The notes under the pieces: model-generated | What the model saw: the letters and a program-made list of their open reading frames with translations, nothing else | Database searches by the model: none | What the model was told of the DNA's origin: nothing | Origin: Candidatus Saccharibacteria bacterium UBA3829 | GTDB taxonomy: Bacteria; Patescibacteriota; Saccharimonadia; Saccharimonadales; Saccharimonadaceae | Assembly: GCA_002393165.1 (NCBI GenBank) | Contig: DGIF01000023.1 | Coordinates: 3,114-35,433 of the forward strand | DNA length: 32,320 bases | Direction of reading: 5' to 3' | Translations under genes and position numbers: made by a program | Shown here: in pieces, positions 1 through 7,363 of the stretch | Numbering within the stretch: the stretch's first letter is position 1 | How the letters are laid out: the number at the start of each line of letters is the position of its first letter

Positions 1-507
1 GGCACAGTGGCTGGCCAGCCGATTTCAGAAATGCCAACGCCAGTGAATCCGGTGATAAATCCAGGCGCTATGGCTGGGGCGGCCGTGCTTGGCGCAGAAC
101 AAAATGTCGCGGCAAATGCGCCAGTGCCTAATATGGGACAGAATATTGTGCCGAATGTGGCAGCGTTGGCAGCGGACGGTATCATGGTGGGCGCAACTGA
201 CCCGATTACGATGCCAAATCTTCCGAAAGCGCCCGATCCGGTTGAACAGGAGTTAAGTGCGCCGATGACGGCAGCGGCGCCGGTGCCAGGTTCGATTGGT
301 AGTGCGATCTCGGTACCAGCTACGCAGGCTGCGCCAAAAAACGTTGCTTTTAATGATCCAGCCGGGAATTCAATGGCGAATACTGCGGCTCCAGCGAAGC
401 CAGGCAAGAAAAAGATGGATCAGAAATCTTTGATCATGTTGTGCATTGCGGCTGGTATTGTTGTAGTGGCGTTAGTGATCACATTAATCATGACGATGAA
501 TGGTTAA
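1..507 (+). CDS. Ala/Pro-rich tail-anchored membrane protein, probably 5'-truncated by the window edge
   Basis: I do not recognise a family. A GTG at position 7 could be the start, but the frame is open to base 1, so the true start may lie upstream. The visible ~166 residues are rich in Ala, Pro, Asn, Val and Met (low complexity, probably disordered). They are followed near the C-terminus by a basic patch (PGKKKMDQK) and one hydrophobic segment of about 23 residues, ending in a short tail (TMNG). This fits a cytoplasmic disordered region anchored by a single C-terminal membrane helix. The stop TAA is at 505-507 and the metG promoter begins immediately (-35 at 509). The coding assignment rests on the long open frame and the clear membrane anchor; the function is unknown. 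Confidence 0.6.
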   Translation, partial: GTVAGQPISEMPTPVNPVINPGAMAGAAVLGAEQNVAANAPVPNMGQNIVPNVAALAADGIMVGATDPITMPNLPKAPDPVEQELSAPMTAAAPVPGSIGSAISVPATQAAPKNVAFNDPAGNSMANTAAPAKPGKKKMDQKSLIMLCIAAGIVVVALVITLIMTMNG

Positions 508-508
508 A

Positions 509-544
509 TTGATTTTTCGGATATTTTGTTGTAGAATATATTTA
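509..544 (+). promoter_or_regulatory. metG promoter, predicted leaderless
   Basis: TTGATT (509-514), 17-nt spacer, TAGAAT (532-537). Only 6 nt separate the -10 from the metG ATG at 544, so transcription should begin at or within a base or two of the start codon. No Shine-Dalgarno sequence is present. Confidence 0.6.
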
Positions 545-1965
545 TGAAGAATATTTATATTACTACTGCTATTCCGTATGTAAATGGTGCGCCGCATATT
601 GGTCATGCGATGGACTACTGCCTTGCAGATGTTTGTGCAAGATACCATACACTGCTTGGCGACGCGGTGCGATTCCAGGCGGGGACGGATGAGCATGGTA
701 ATAAAATTGATCTTAAGGCACGAGAGCTGGGAGTTTCGACGCAGGAATATGTAAATGAGAATGCAGCGAAGTTCCAAGATTTTGTGCGGAAGCTCGGAGT
801 GGAATATACGGACTTTGTGCGGACGACGGATGATGATCACGTGCGGAGATGCCAAGAAATTTGGCGCAAATTGGAACCATATATTTATAAGGCAAAATAC
901 GAGGGTTGGTATTGTACTGGCTGTGAAAGATATGTGACTGATAAGGAATGCGAGGAAAATCATGGCACATGCCCAGATCACTTGAAAGCGTACGAGAAGT
1001 TGTCCGAAGAAAATTATTATTTCAGGATTGCAGATTTTAAGGAGCGGGTGCGAGAAGCAATTTTGTCTGGCGAAATGATAGTTTTGCCGGATTATCGTCA
1101 AGCGGAGATGCTGAAATTGCTCGATGAATCACCGGATGTATCGATTTCGCGGCCAGTGTCGCAGTTAAAGTGGGGCGTGCCGGTCCCGGGCGATGAGACG
1201 CAAGTTATGTACGTGTGGCTCGACGCGCTGTCTAATTATATAACAGTGCTGGGTTACCCGGATGTTGATATTTCTGATTGGTGGCCGGCAACAGCCGAGT
1301 TTGTGGGAAAGGATATTTTGAGGTTTCACGCAATTATTTGGCCAGCAATGCTGCTAGGATTAGGATTGCCGTTGCCACGGGCATTGGTTTCGCACGGTAT
1401 GGTGCTGGCAGATGGCCAGAAGATGAGTAAATCGATTGGCAATGTGGTTGATCCGGTGGAAGTGATCGACCGGCATGGACTAGATGCGTTTCGCTACTTT
1501 TTCCTTCGGCACATCGATACATTTGCCGACTCTGATTTCACATGGGAAAAATACGACGCGGCTTACAATAACGAACTTGCAAACGATCTTGGGAACCTAG
1601 TGCAACGGTTGGCGACTTTGGCGCAGAAAAACAATATAGTAGTAGCAGAAACGGTCGACGACTTTGAGCTTCCGGCGGAATATTGCGAGTTGATGGACAA
1701 TTACGAATATTCCAAGGCGTTTGATTATGCATGGGGGAGAGTGCAAAGCATTAACCGTAGCATTGATGAGTCTAAACCATGGGCGCTAGCTAAGAATGGC
1801 GAAATAGATAAGTTGCAGGAGTGTATGACGGGCCTGGTGCACGAGCTATTGAACGCGAATCGTTTGTTGACGCCGTTTTTGCCAACGGCTGCTGAAAAGA
1901 TTGCCGCGATTTTTGCGGGTCCGGTGGTGCCGCCGGCGACTCCACTATTCCCGAAAACAAAATAG
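544..1965 (+). CDS. metG: methionyl-tRNA synthetase
   Basis: Class I synthetase charging tRNA-Met in the cytoplasm. Residues 18-21 are HIGH, within a typical PYVNGAPHIGH start. The zinc knuckle is CTGC followed by CPDH (a CxxC...CxxH ligand set as in the Thermus type). KMSKS is exactly at residues 293-297, followed by the helical anticodon-binding domain. At 473 residues it is the short form, lacking the C-terminal Trbp111-like tRNA-binding/dimerisation domain of larger MetRS; the chain ends soon after FLPTAAEKIAAIF. The ATG at 544 sits 6 nt after a -10 box and has no ribosome binding site. The stop codon lies inside the stem of a bidirectional terminator shared with the convergent aquaporin-like gene. 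The identification is secure. Confidence 0.97.
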   Translation: MKNIYITTAIPYVNGAPHIGHAMDYCLADVCARYHTLLGDAVRFQAGTDEHGNKIDLKARELGVSTQEYVNENAAKFQDFVRKLGVEYTDFVRTTDDDHVRRCQEIWRKLEPYIYKAKYEGWYCTGCERYVTDKECEENHGTCPDHLKAYEKLSEENYYFRIADFKERVREAILSGEMIVLPDYRQAEMLKLLDESPDVSISRPVSQLKWGVPVPGDETQVMYVWLDALSNYITVLGYPDVDISDWWPATAEFVGKDILRFHAIIWPAMLLGLGLPLPRALVSHGMVLADGQKMSKSIGNVVDPVEVIDRHGLDAFRYFFLRHIDTFADSDFTWEKYDAAYNNELANDLGNLVQRLATLAQKNNIVVAETVDDFELPAEYCELMDNYEYSKAFDYAWGRVQSINRSIDESKPWALAKNGEIDKLQECMTGLVHELLNANRLLTPFLPTAAEKIAAIFAGPVVPPATPLFPKTK

Positions 1966-1992
1966 CCAGCGTTTATTTGCTGGCTATTTTTT
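1961..1992. terminator. bidirectional rho-independent terminator between metG and the aquaporin-like gene
   Basis: A 10-bp perfect stem AATAGCCAGC (1961-1970) / GCTGGCTATT (1979-1988) with an 8-nt loop, followed by T residues on the plus strand and by TTGTTTT on the minus strand. The metG stop (1963-1965) is within the 5' arm. Confidence 0.85.
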
Positions 1993-2002
1993 GTGGGTTG
2001 AT

Positions 2003-2941
2003 TTAGTCTTCCGCGCTAAGTTTGCCGATGAAGTCTGAGAGATAGAACCCGCAGATTCCGCCAACGGCTGGGAAGAGCGTGTAAATGGTAAGCGCTTGGC
2101 AAACGCCACTCATGATTTGGCCGAAATCATCACCAGCGGTCGGGAAGATTTGATACATCAAAGCGATGGCTGGGTTGAAGATGAAGTTGCCTTGGACGCC
2201 GCCGAAAGCGTATGAAAGCATGTAAGATGAAATGACGGCCAGGACGATGCCGCCGGTGACGGTCGCACCGAAGGTAAAGGCGCTGCGCTTGTACTTTAAA
2301 GCTCGAGCGAAGAAGAACGCAATGATGATTGCGCCAAGTAGCTCGATCATAGCGAAGAACCAGAATTGATTTTCGCCAACTGCTGTCATGGTTGGCATAT
2401 CAGCGGCGATTTCTCCTCCGGCGAGGCGGAAGGAGTTGTAGATGAGCCAGCCGAGCCAGGCGCCAACGATCTCCGAGATGATGTACATTACGCCGCGGAT
2501 TACCGACATACGACGTGATGCCACCATGCCGATGGTGACGAGCGGGTTGAGGCAGGCGCCAGAGAATGCGTAAACTGCAATCAGGATGGCGATAACAGCC
2601 CAACCAAAGGTTGCGATATTTGCGATGCTGACAAAGGCGAGCGAGAACATGAATAGCGTAAGTAAACAGGTTCCAACGACTTCGCCGAGTAGGGCACCAT
2701 AGAACTTGTGGCTTTTGAACACCGTCAAGATTGATTCTTTTTCTTCATATTTTTTGCCGAAGAATCCCTTGAAGCAAGATTGTGACTTCTCGCTGTGGAC
2801 AGCGGCTTTCTCCACCGTGTTGGTTTTTGGAGCCTCGGATACTGGTTTCTCGACAGTCTTCGCGGCAGTAGTTTTCGGTTTAGTCGTCTTTGCAGAAGAC
2901 TTAGCAGTCTTAGCTGGCGACTTTGGCTTCTTTGTTGCCAT
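2003..2941 (-). CDS. aquaporin / MIP-family channel with lysine-rich N-terminal tail
   Basis: 312 residues with about six membrane helices and the two half-repeats of the major intrinsic protein family, a transporter of water or small neutral solutes. The first half has a GEVVGT helix start and an NPL motif (residues 132-134) in place of the usual NPA; the second half has NPA (256-258). The arginine that normally follows the second NPA (NPAR, selectivity filter) is replaced by isoleucine (NPAIAL), so the pore should be more hydrophobic than a classical aquaporin. Residues 1-55 are an unusual K/A/T/P-rich tail resembling histone H1 tails, predicted cytoplasmic. The start is supported by a strong AAGGAGGA (2945-2952 on the complement) and an extended -10 (TGA-TATAAT) at 2971-2976. 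Family assignment is good; substrate unknown. Confidence 0.85.
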   Translation of the reverse strand: MATKKPKSPAKTAKSSAKTTKPKTTAAKTVEKPVSEAPKTNTVEKAAVHSEKSQSCFKGFFGKKYEEKESILTVFKSHKFYGALLGEVVGTCLLTLFMFSLAFVSIANIATFGWAVIAILIAVYAFSGACLNPLVTIGMVASRRMSVIRGVMYIISEIVGAWLGWLIYNSFRLAGGEIAADMPTMTAVGENQFWFFAMIELLGAIIIAFFFARALKYKRSAFTFGATVTGGIVLAVISSYMLSYAFGGVQGNFIFNPAIALMYQIFPTAGDDFGQIMSGVCQALTIYTLFPAVGGICGFYLSDFIGKLSAED

Positions 2942-2970
2942 TATTCCTCCTTTAATTTGATATCAACTGT

Positions 2971-2976
2971 ATTATA
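2971..2976 (-). promoter_or_regulatory. extended -10 of the aquaporin-like gene
   Basis: On the minus strand TGA-TATAAT lies about 29 nt before the ATG, leaving a short leader that carries AAGGAGGA. It is divergent from the promoter of the small membrane protein gene at 2994. Confidence 0.5.
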
Positions 2977-2993
2977 TCATAAATTTTGTATGC

Positions 2994-3007
2994 TATAATA
3001 AAAATTA
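2994..3007 (+). promoter_or_regulatory. extended -10, predicted leaderless start of the 79-aa membrane protein
   Basis: TGC-TATAAT with the hexamer at 2994-2999; the ATG at 3007 follows after 7 nt. An earlier in-frame ATG at 2986 lies upstream of this -10 and would be outside the transcript, which favours 3007. Confidence 0.55.
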
Positions 3008-3246
3008 TGGCAATAATGATGAATCGTGAGGACGATAAGAATGAAGAGCTAACGCGAAGGATTAATGCGGATTTGCGAGCGAAAGTGCAGACCACGAAGG
3101 ATGTGAGTGAAGATAAGGATTTCGTGGAAAGCTCCGAGTATGTGAAGGATTTTAAGAAAACCGGTAGCTTTGCGTGGCTTTGGATCGTAATTGTGGTAGT
3201 GATTTTGGTTATGCTTATTGCATTTGGCGTTGGTCGTGGTATATAA
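3007..3246 (+). CDS. small single-pass membrane protein, unknown
   Basis: 79 residues from ATG 3007 (in-frame ATGs also at 3016 and 3019). A charged N-terminal half (NREDDKNEELTRRINADL) is followed by one strong hydrophobic segment near the C-terminus (WLWIVIVVVILVMLIAFGV), ending GRGI. This is a probable tail-anchored or single-span protein with a cytoplasmic charged head. No family is recognised. It directly precedes the 1019-aa membrane protein: its stop TAA (3244-3246) lies within the next gene's -10 sequence, so the two may be co-expressed and could be partners. That link is inference from position only. Confidence 0.6.
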   Translation: MAIMMNREDDKNEELTRRINADLRAKVQTTKDVSEDKDFVESSEYVKDFKKTGSFAWLWIVIVVVILVMLIAFGVGRGI

Positions 3247-3257
3247 TATATAGTATA
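3237..3257 (+). promoter_or_regulatory. promoter of the 1019-aa membrane protein gene
   Basis: TGG-TATATA (3237-3245) or the overlapping TATAAT (3242-3247). The ATG at 3257 follows 9 nt after TATAAT. The hexamer overlaps the stop codon of the upstream gene. Confidence 0.5.
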
Positions 3258-6200
3258 TGGCAGAAAACATGAAGCGCGGTGGCCAGGGCACGGATAGCGG
3301 CGGTATTAGGCCGGGTTTTTTGTCGCGCGGTAGTCGTGGCGGCGGAGAGGGGGGCTCGTCTTGGGCCGATAAGGAACGCGCTGCTGAGCGTGGTTCGTCT
3401 TGGGCTGAAAAAGAACGTGCTGCCGAGAGGGGTGGGCGAGATGAGGCGGCAGCTAATTTGCGTGAGGCGGAAGAGAATGCTGCGACTGAGGGCAGCCCGA
3501 TTGCCGGTAGCGGATTATCTGCAGCGTCGGCGGGCGAAAGGCGTGGAGGGGTATTTACTGGTGTTGGCAAAAGCGCTGGTGACAAGAAGGGTAAGAAGAA
3601 GGCCGGCAGTTTCTTGAAGCGCAAGGGTCCGATGGGATTGATTTTTGCGCTGATTTTAGGGACGGGTGGATTTATGATGGGTACACAGAGCCTAATGCCG
3701 ATGGCGATCGAGGAGATGATCCTAGAAAAGTTTAATTCGATTGGTATTTCGACCACAATGGCTAGTGATGCTTGGCTTGACGTGCAGTTGAACCAGGGCA
3801 TAAAAGTTGGCGATACGCAGACTGGTAAAACTGGGGCTAGCCTTTTTGGGTTTTCCGAGTATCAAGTGCAGTCGTTCGAGTCTCATGGTTTGAAAGTGGT
3901 GCAGGATGTTGGGAACTTAACTCAGATAACGGCAATTTTGTACCAAAAAAATGGACTTTGGGTGCCGGTGGTTGGGAGTGATATATTACTCTATAATGGC
4001 TATTCGGAGAGCGATTTGATCAATGCCATAAAAGGTGCTAGCGGGTTAAACAATATAGGAAAGCCGATTTCGGCGCAGGAGGCGCTGAAAGACACAGATT
4101 TTAAGAACCCTTACACTGCGGCTTCTAGGACCTGGCGGGGTGGAATTAGCGGGTGGTTTGATAATATAATGTCCAGTTTTACTGAGACAAAGCTTAGCAT
4201 AAACAGAAATAGATGGGTTAAGTGGGTGGCCGGAAACCTTAACGATATAGCGGATGCTTTTAAGGAAACCGGTAGCAGTGTAAACTTAAGTAAGACTAGC
4301 GATCGTGGCGTAGAGCGCGATCACGAGGTGGAGGTGTTGGCCGATGACGGTACGACCTCGGAAATCAAAGATGAAGAAATTACTAGGGTAACGGTTGAGA
4401 ATGAAGACGGCATAGACGTCGACTCCGAGAATGTAAGTGACACTTCTATAACTGCCACTAATGCCACACTTGAGAAAGTAACGAATGTTTTAAATAGCAA
4501 AGCAGTAAAAGCTGCTTCTGCGATTGGCGCGTATGGTTGCGCTGTGATTGAAGGGTTGATGTCGATTTACACAGTCGTGTCGGCTTACCAGAGTTTGCAA
4601 TTTCTGAATTTGATATCTGGTTTTTTGGAGGCGGTTGATAAGGTAAAGGCCGGCAATGGTAGCAATAGTCCGATTCACGAGTATGGTGAGAACCTGACTA
4701 CTCCCGGTACGACTTTGGGCGATGATGGCGGTGTTGCGGTTAGCGGTAGAACTGCGGTGCAGTCGGCTGGTTTCGCGTGGTTGTTTAGTAATATCCCGAT
4801 TAGTCAAGATAACGCTAGCGTGAGGAATGTAAACTTTGAAGCTGTTATGTCTGGCGCAAATGTACTCTTCGACAACATCGAAACGACGGCCGAAGCTTAT
4901 GAGGCTTGTGGATATGTAAAAGCGGGTGTAGCTGCGGTAAATTTGGCGACGACGATCATAAGCTTTATTCCATTATTTGGCCAAGGTATCAAGGCGGTAC
5001 AGCTTACGGTGAAAGAAAGCGTTAAGATTGCTATCAAGGTTGCGGTCAAGACGGTGCTGTACGCGATTATCCCAATTGCCGCAAAGAACTTAACCAAGAT
5101 GTTGATACAAGATGCCGCTACGGAGTGGTTTGGCGAGGATCTTGGCAATGCATTGATATCTGGTGCGAATAAATATTTGGGTGGGAATGGCACGAGCGGG
5201 GCGGAGAGTCCGGCGAGCGAAGAAAAAGTGAGATCATACATTAGTATGCGAGACGTGGTGATTGCGGAAGAGGCAGAGTACCAGCGCAGCATTCGAAGTC
5301 CTTTCGATATGACTTCTAGGTATACATTTCTAGGGAGCTTGGTGCACGCTGCAATGCCACTGGTCTTTTCTGGCAATAGCGTGATGTCTAAAGCTACGGG
5401 GGCGGCGAATTTGATGACGTCTTCTATCGTGGGTCTTCTGCCTACGGCGATGGCGATCGGCGAGCAGGATGAGTTGGCGTCAGTTGGCGATTGCCCGCTG
5501 CTAGAGAGCACTGGGGCGGTTGGCGATGCTTTTTGCAATCCGTACATTATTACTGACACCAGCACGATGTTTGAGTCACCAATAGCAATTAACGATATTG
5601 TGCATAGAATTGGTGGCGGCTCTGAGATCGCATCGACTGGTGACGACTATGGTAGTGTAGTTAATGCGAACTTTGATGAGGACGGGCATATAAGACCCGA
5701 TTCTAATTTGGCGAGGTATATTGTATACTGCGGGCAGAGAACTTCTCAGTACGGAATCAAGGATGCCGCAATCGCTAGCCGAATTACCGGGAGCGATAGT
5801 ACCACCTCGAAGATAATTAGCTACATACCTTTACTAAATGACGTCCAAGACATCGTGAATGGGCTGAGTGAGGAATTGAAGATGGATTGGGTAAATGGTA
5901 GCGCCTGTGTAGCGTCTAGCGAAAATAAACATTGGGAGAATGAGTATAAGTATTACCAGAGGTTTATCGAAAATGAGAGGTTGCTTGAAAATATGGATCC
6001 AGATTATACATCTTCAGTGACGAAGCTTGGAATGGAGTATTATGAAGCGAATCCGGTAGACGATTCCTTTGAAGGCCAGTTGGCGAGATTTTCTGGCATG
6101 AGCAAAGAGGACGTAGTTGATACGTTAGCCTTGCTGGACTACTATAACTACGTCGCCCAGTACGACGCCGGTGAGCGGTATGCCTTTGGTGGGCCGGTAG

Positions 6201-6316
6201 TAGACTGGGAAGACAACGGAGCGATGTTTGATAACGAAAACGTATTGGCGGGCGCGTATATCTTGACGAACGACATTGTGTATGCAGACGTGCGAAATCG
6301 CGTGAATTTAGTGTAG
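3257..6316 (+). CDS. very large membrane protein of unknown function
   Basis: 1019 residues; I do not recognise a named family. Residues 1-120 are charged, glycine-rich and probably disordered, with a tandem repeat GSSWADKERAAER / GSSWAEKERAAER at 33-58, followed by a lysine-rich stretch. A first hydrophobic segment spans about 124-150. A soluble region of roughly 270 residues (about 150-420) includes a very acidic patch. Further hydrophobic clusters lie at about 420-460, 565-640 and 700-745. The C-terminal ~270 residues are soluble, with a few cysteines. The N-terminal basic patch before the first helix suggests a cytoplasmic N-terminus. The mix of helices and extracytoplasmic domains resembles VirB6/TrbL-type secretion-channel or adhesion proteins only superficially. 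It sits after a small single-span protein and before pheST. It is a good candidate for a lineage-specific surface or secretion component. Confidence 0.75.
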   Translation: MAENMKRGGQGTDSGGIRPGFLSRGSRGGGEGGSSWADKERAAERGSSWAEKERAAERGGRDEAAANLREAEENAATEGSPIAGSGLSAASAGERRGGVFTGVGKSAGDKKGKKKAGSFLKRKGPMGLIFALILGTGGFMMGTQSLMPMAIEEMILEKFNSIGISTTMASDAWLDVQLNQGIKVGDTQTGKTGASLFGFSEYQVQSFESHGLKVVQDVGNLTQITAILYQKNGLWVPVVGSDILLYNGYSESDLINAIKGASGLNNIGKPISAQEALKDTDFKNPYTAASRTWRGGISGWFDNIMSSFTETKLSINRNRWVKWVAGNLNDIADAFKETGSSVNLSKTSDRGVERDHEVEVLADDGTTSEIKDEEITRVTVENEDGIDVDSENVSDTSITATNATLEKVTNVLNSKAVKAASAIGAYGCAVIEGLMSIYTVVSAYQSLQFLNLISGFLEAVDKVKAGNGSNSPIHEYGENLTTPGTTLGDDGGVAVSGRTAVQSAGFAWLFSNIPISQDNASVRNVNFEAVMSGANVLFDNIETTAEAYEACGYVKAGVAAVNLATTIISFIPLFGQGIKAVQLTVKESVKIAIKVAVKTVLYAIIPIAAKNLTKMLIQDAATEWFGEDLGNALISGANKYLGGNGTSGAESPASEEKVRSYISMRDVVIAEEAEYQRSIRSPFDMTSRYTFLGSLVHAAMPLVFSGNSVMSKATGAANLMTSSIVGLLPTAMAIGEQDELASVGDCPLLESTGAVGDAFCNPYIITDTSTMFESPIAINDIVHRIGGGSEIASTGDDYGSVVNANFDEDGHIRPDSNLARYIVYCGQRTSQYGIKDAAIASRITGSDSTTSKIISYIPLLNDVQDIVNGLSEELKMDWVNGSACVASSENKHWENEYKYYQRFIENERLLENMDPDYTSSVTKLGMEYYEANPVDDSFEGQLARFSGMSKEDVVDTLALLDYYNYVAQYDAGERYAFGGPVVDWEDNGAMFDNENVLAGAYILTNDIVYADVRNRVNLV

Positions 6317-6388
6317 CCAAAAAAGAAGCCCGAGGTGTGACAAAGCATTGATACTATATAATATAGTAAGATTTGGGGTGAGTGGTGG

Positions 6389-6406
6389 TATAATATATAT
6401 TATATA
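6389..6406 (+). promoter_or_regulatory. pheS promoter region, near-leaderless
   Basis: TGG-TATAAT with the hexamer at 6389-6394; the ATG at 6406 follows after 11 nt. The AT run 6389-6404 is itself a perfect palindrome. A second AT palindrome (TACTATAT-A-ATATAGTA) lies at 6352-6368. Confidence 0.5.
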
Positions 6407-7362
6407 TGGACGAATTAGAGAAGCTAAAAGCTGAATTAAAGAAATTAAACATTGAGTACGAAAAGATTCGTGAGCTGCCGCCGGAGAAGCGAGGCGAGTT
6501 CGGACGTGAGTTAAATGCAAAAAAGACGGCAATCCTTGCGGCTATCCAAAAAGCCGAAGAAGCCGCCTTAGACGTAGATGTGGAGCCGATTGATATTACG
6601 GCTCCGTGCGACGTGAATCAGCCGCTGCCGAGTCTGTACCCAGTATCGCAGGGCTCGGCGCATCCATTGATGTCCGAACTTGACCGAGTGATTTCGATTT
6701 ATCAGCTGATGGGGTTTGATGTGTTGGAGAGTCGGCAATTAGATGACGAATTCCACATGTTTGATTCGCTGAATTTCGCGAAGGAGCACCCGGCGCGGGA
6801 TGGTTACGACACCTTCCGAACGGAAGAGGGTTTAATCCCGCCGGCGCACACTTCGACGATGCAGCATCGTGTGTTGAAAAAGTACAAAAACAAGTTGGAC
6901 GATGGCGGCGAGATCGCAGTGGTGGTGCCGGGGCGAGTTTTTCGCAATGAAGACGTTGATGCAACGCACGAGCATACTTTCTATCAGTGCGAAGGCGTTT
7001 ATGTGTCGCGTGATTGTACGATGGGACAGATGATTGGCATTTTGAAGGAGTTTTTCGAAAAGTATTACGAACAGAAGCTCGATATTCGGACGCAGCCTGG
7101 CTACTTCCCGTTTACGGAGCCGAGCCTGGAGTTCATGATTGAAAAACCAAAGGCGCTGGGCGGCAAGAAAGGCGATTATCTTGAGATGGGCGGTTGCGGG
7201 ATGATTCACCCCAACGTGTTAAAGATGGCTGGGATTGATCCGGAGCAGTACCACGGGTTTGCGTGGGGTGGTGGAATTGACCGATTGGTGATGCTAAGAT
7301 ATGGATTGATGGACGTGAGATATTTTGAGAGTGGCAACCTTAACTTCTTGAAGGAGTTTTAA
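6406..7362 (+). CDS. pheS: phenylalanyl-tRNA synthetase alpha subunit
   Basis: Catalytic subunit of the (alpha-beta)2 class II PheRS. After a short N-terminal coiled-coil (about residues 1-55), the class II core contains HPLM near 85, motif 2 (FRNEDVDATHEHTFYQCEG) and motif 3 (GFAWGGGIDRL). The acylation region includes the typical YFPFTEPS and EMGGCGM stretches. At 318 residues it is a little shorter than common 330-350-residue forms, mainly in the tRNA-binding coiled-coil. pheT begins 1 nt after its stop, so the two subunits are made from one message. The identification is secure. Confidence 0.97.
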   Translation: MDELEKLKAELKKLNIEYEKIRELPPEKRGEFGRELNAKKTAILAAIQKAEEAALDVDVEPIDITAPCDVNQPLPSLYPVSQGSAHPLMSELDRVISIYQLMGFDVLESRQLDDEFHMFDSLNFAKEHPARDGYDTFRTEEGLIPPAHTSTMQHRVLKKYKNKLDDGGEIAVVVPGRVFRNEDVDATHEHTFYQCEGVYVSRDCTMGQMIGILKEFFEKYYEQKLDIRTQPGYFPFTEPSLEFMIEKPKALGGKKGDYLEMGGCGMIHPNVLKMAGIDPEQYHGFAWGGGIDRLVMLRYGLMDVRYFESGNLNFLKEF

Positions 7363-7363
7363 T

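Noticed and set aside
484..1101. Long reverse open frame opposite metG
   Set aside because: It is antisense to an unambiguous synthetase gene, has a composition set by that gene, and shows no recognisable protein features.
2986..3006. Upstream ATG for the 79-aa membrane protein
   Set aside because: It lies upstream of the extended -10 at 2994-2999, so it would not be in the transcript.
3049..3801. 250-codon reverse open frame opposite the large membrane protein
   Set aside because: The Pro/Ser/Arg-rich product mirrors the Gly/Glu/Ala-rich sense frame; no ribosome site or domain supports it.
4897..5565. 222-codon reverse open frame
   Set aside because: Shadow of the hydrophobic segments of the 1019-aa gene.
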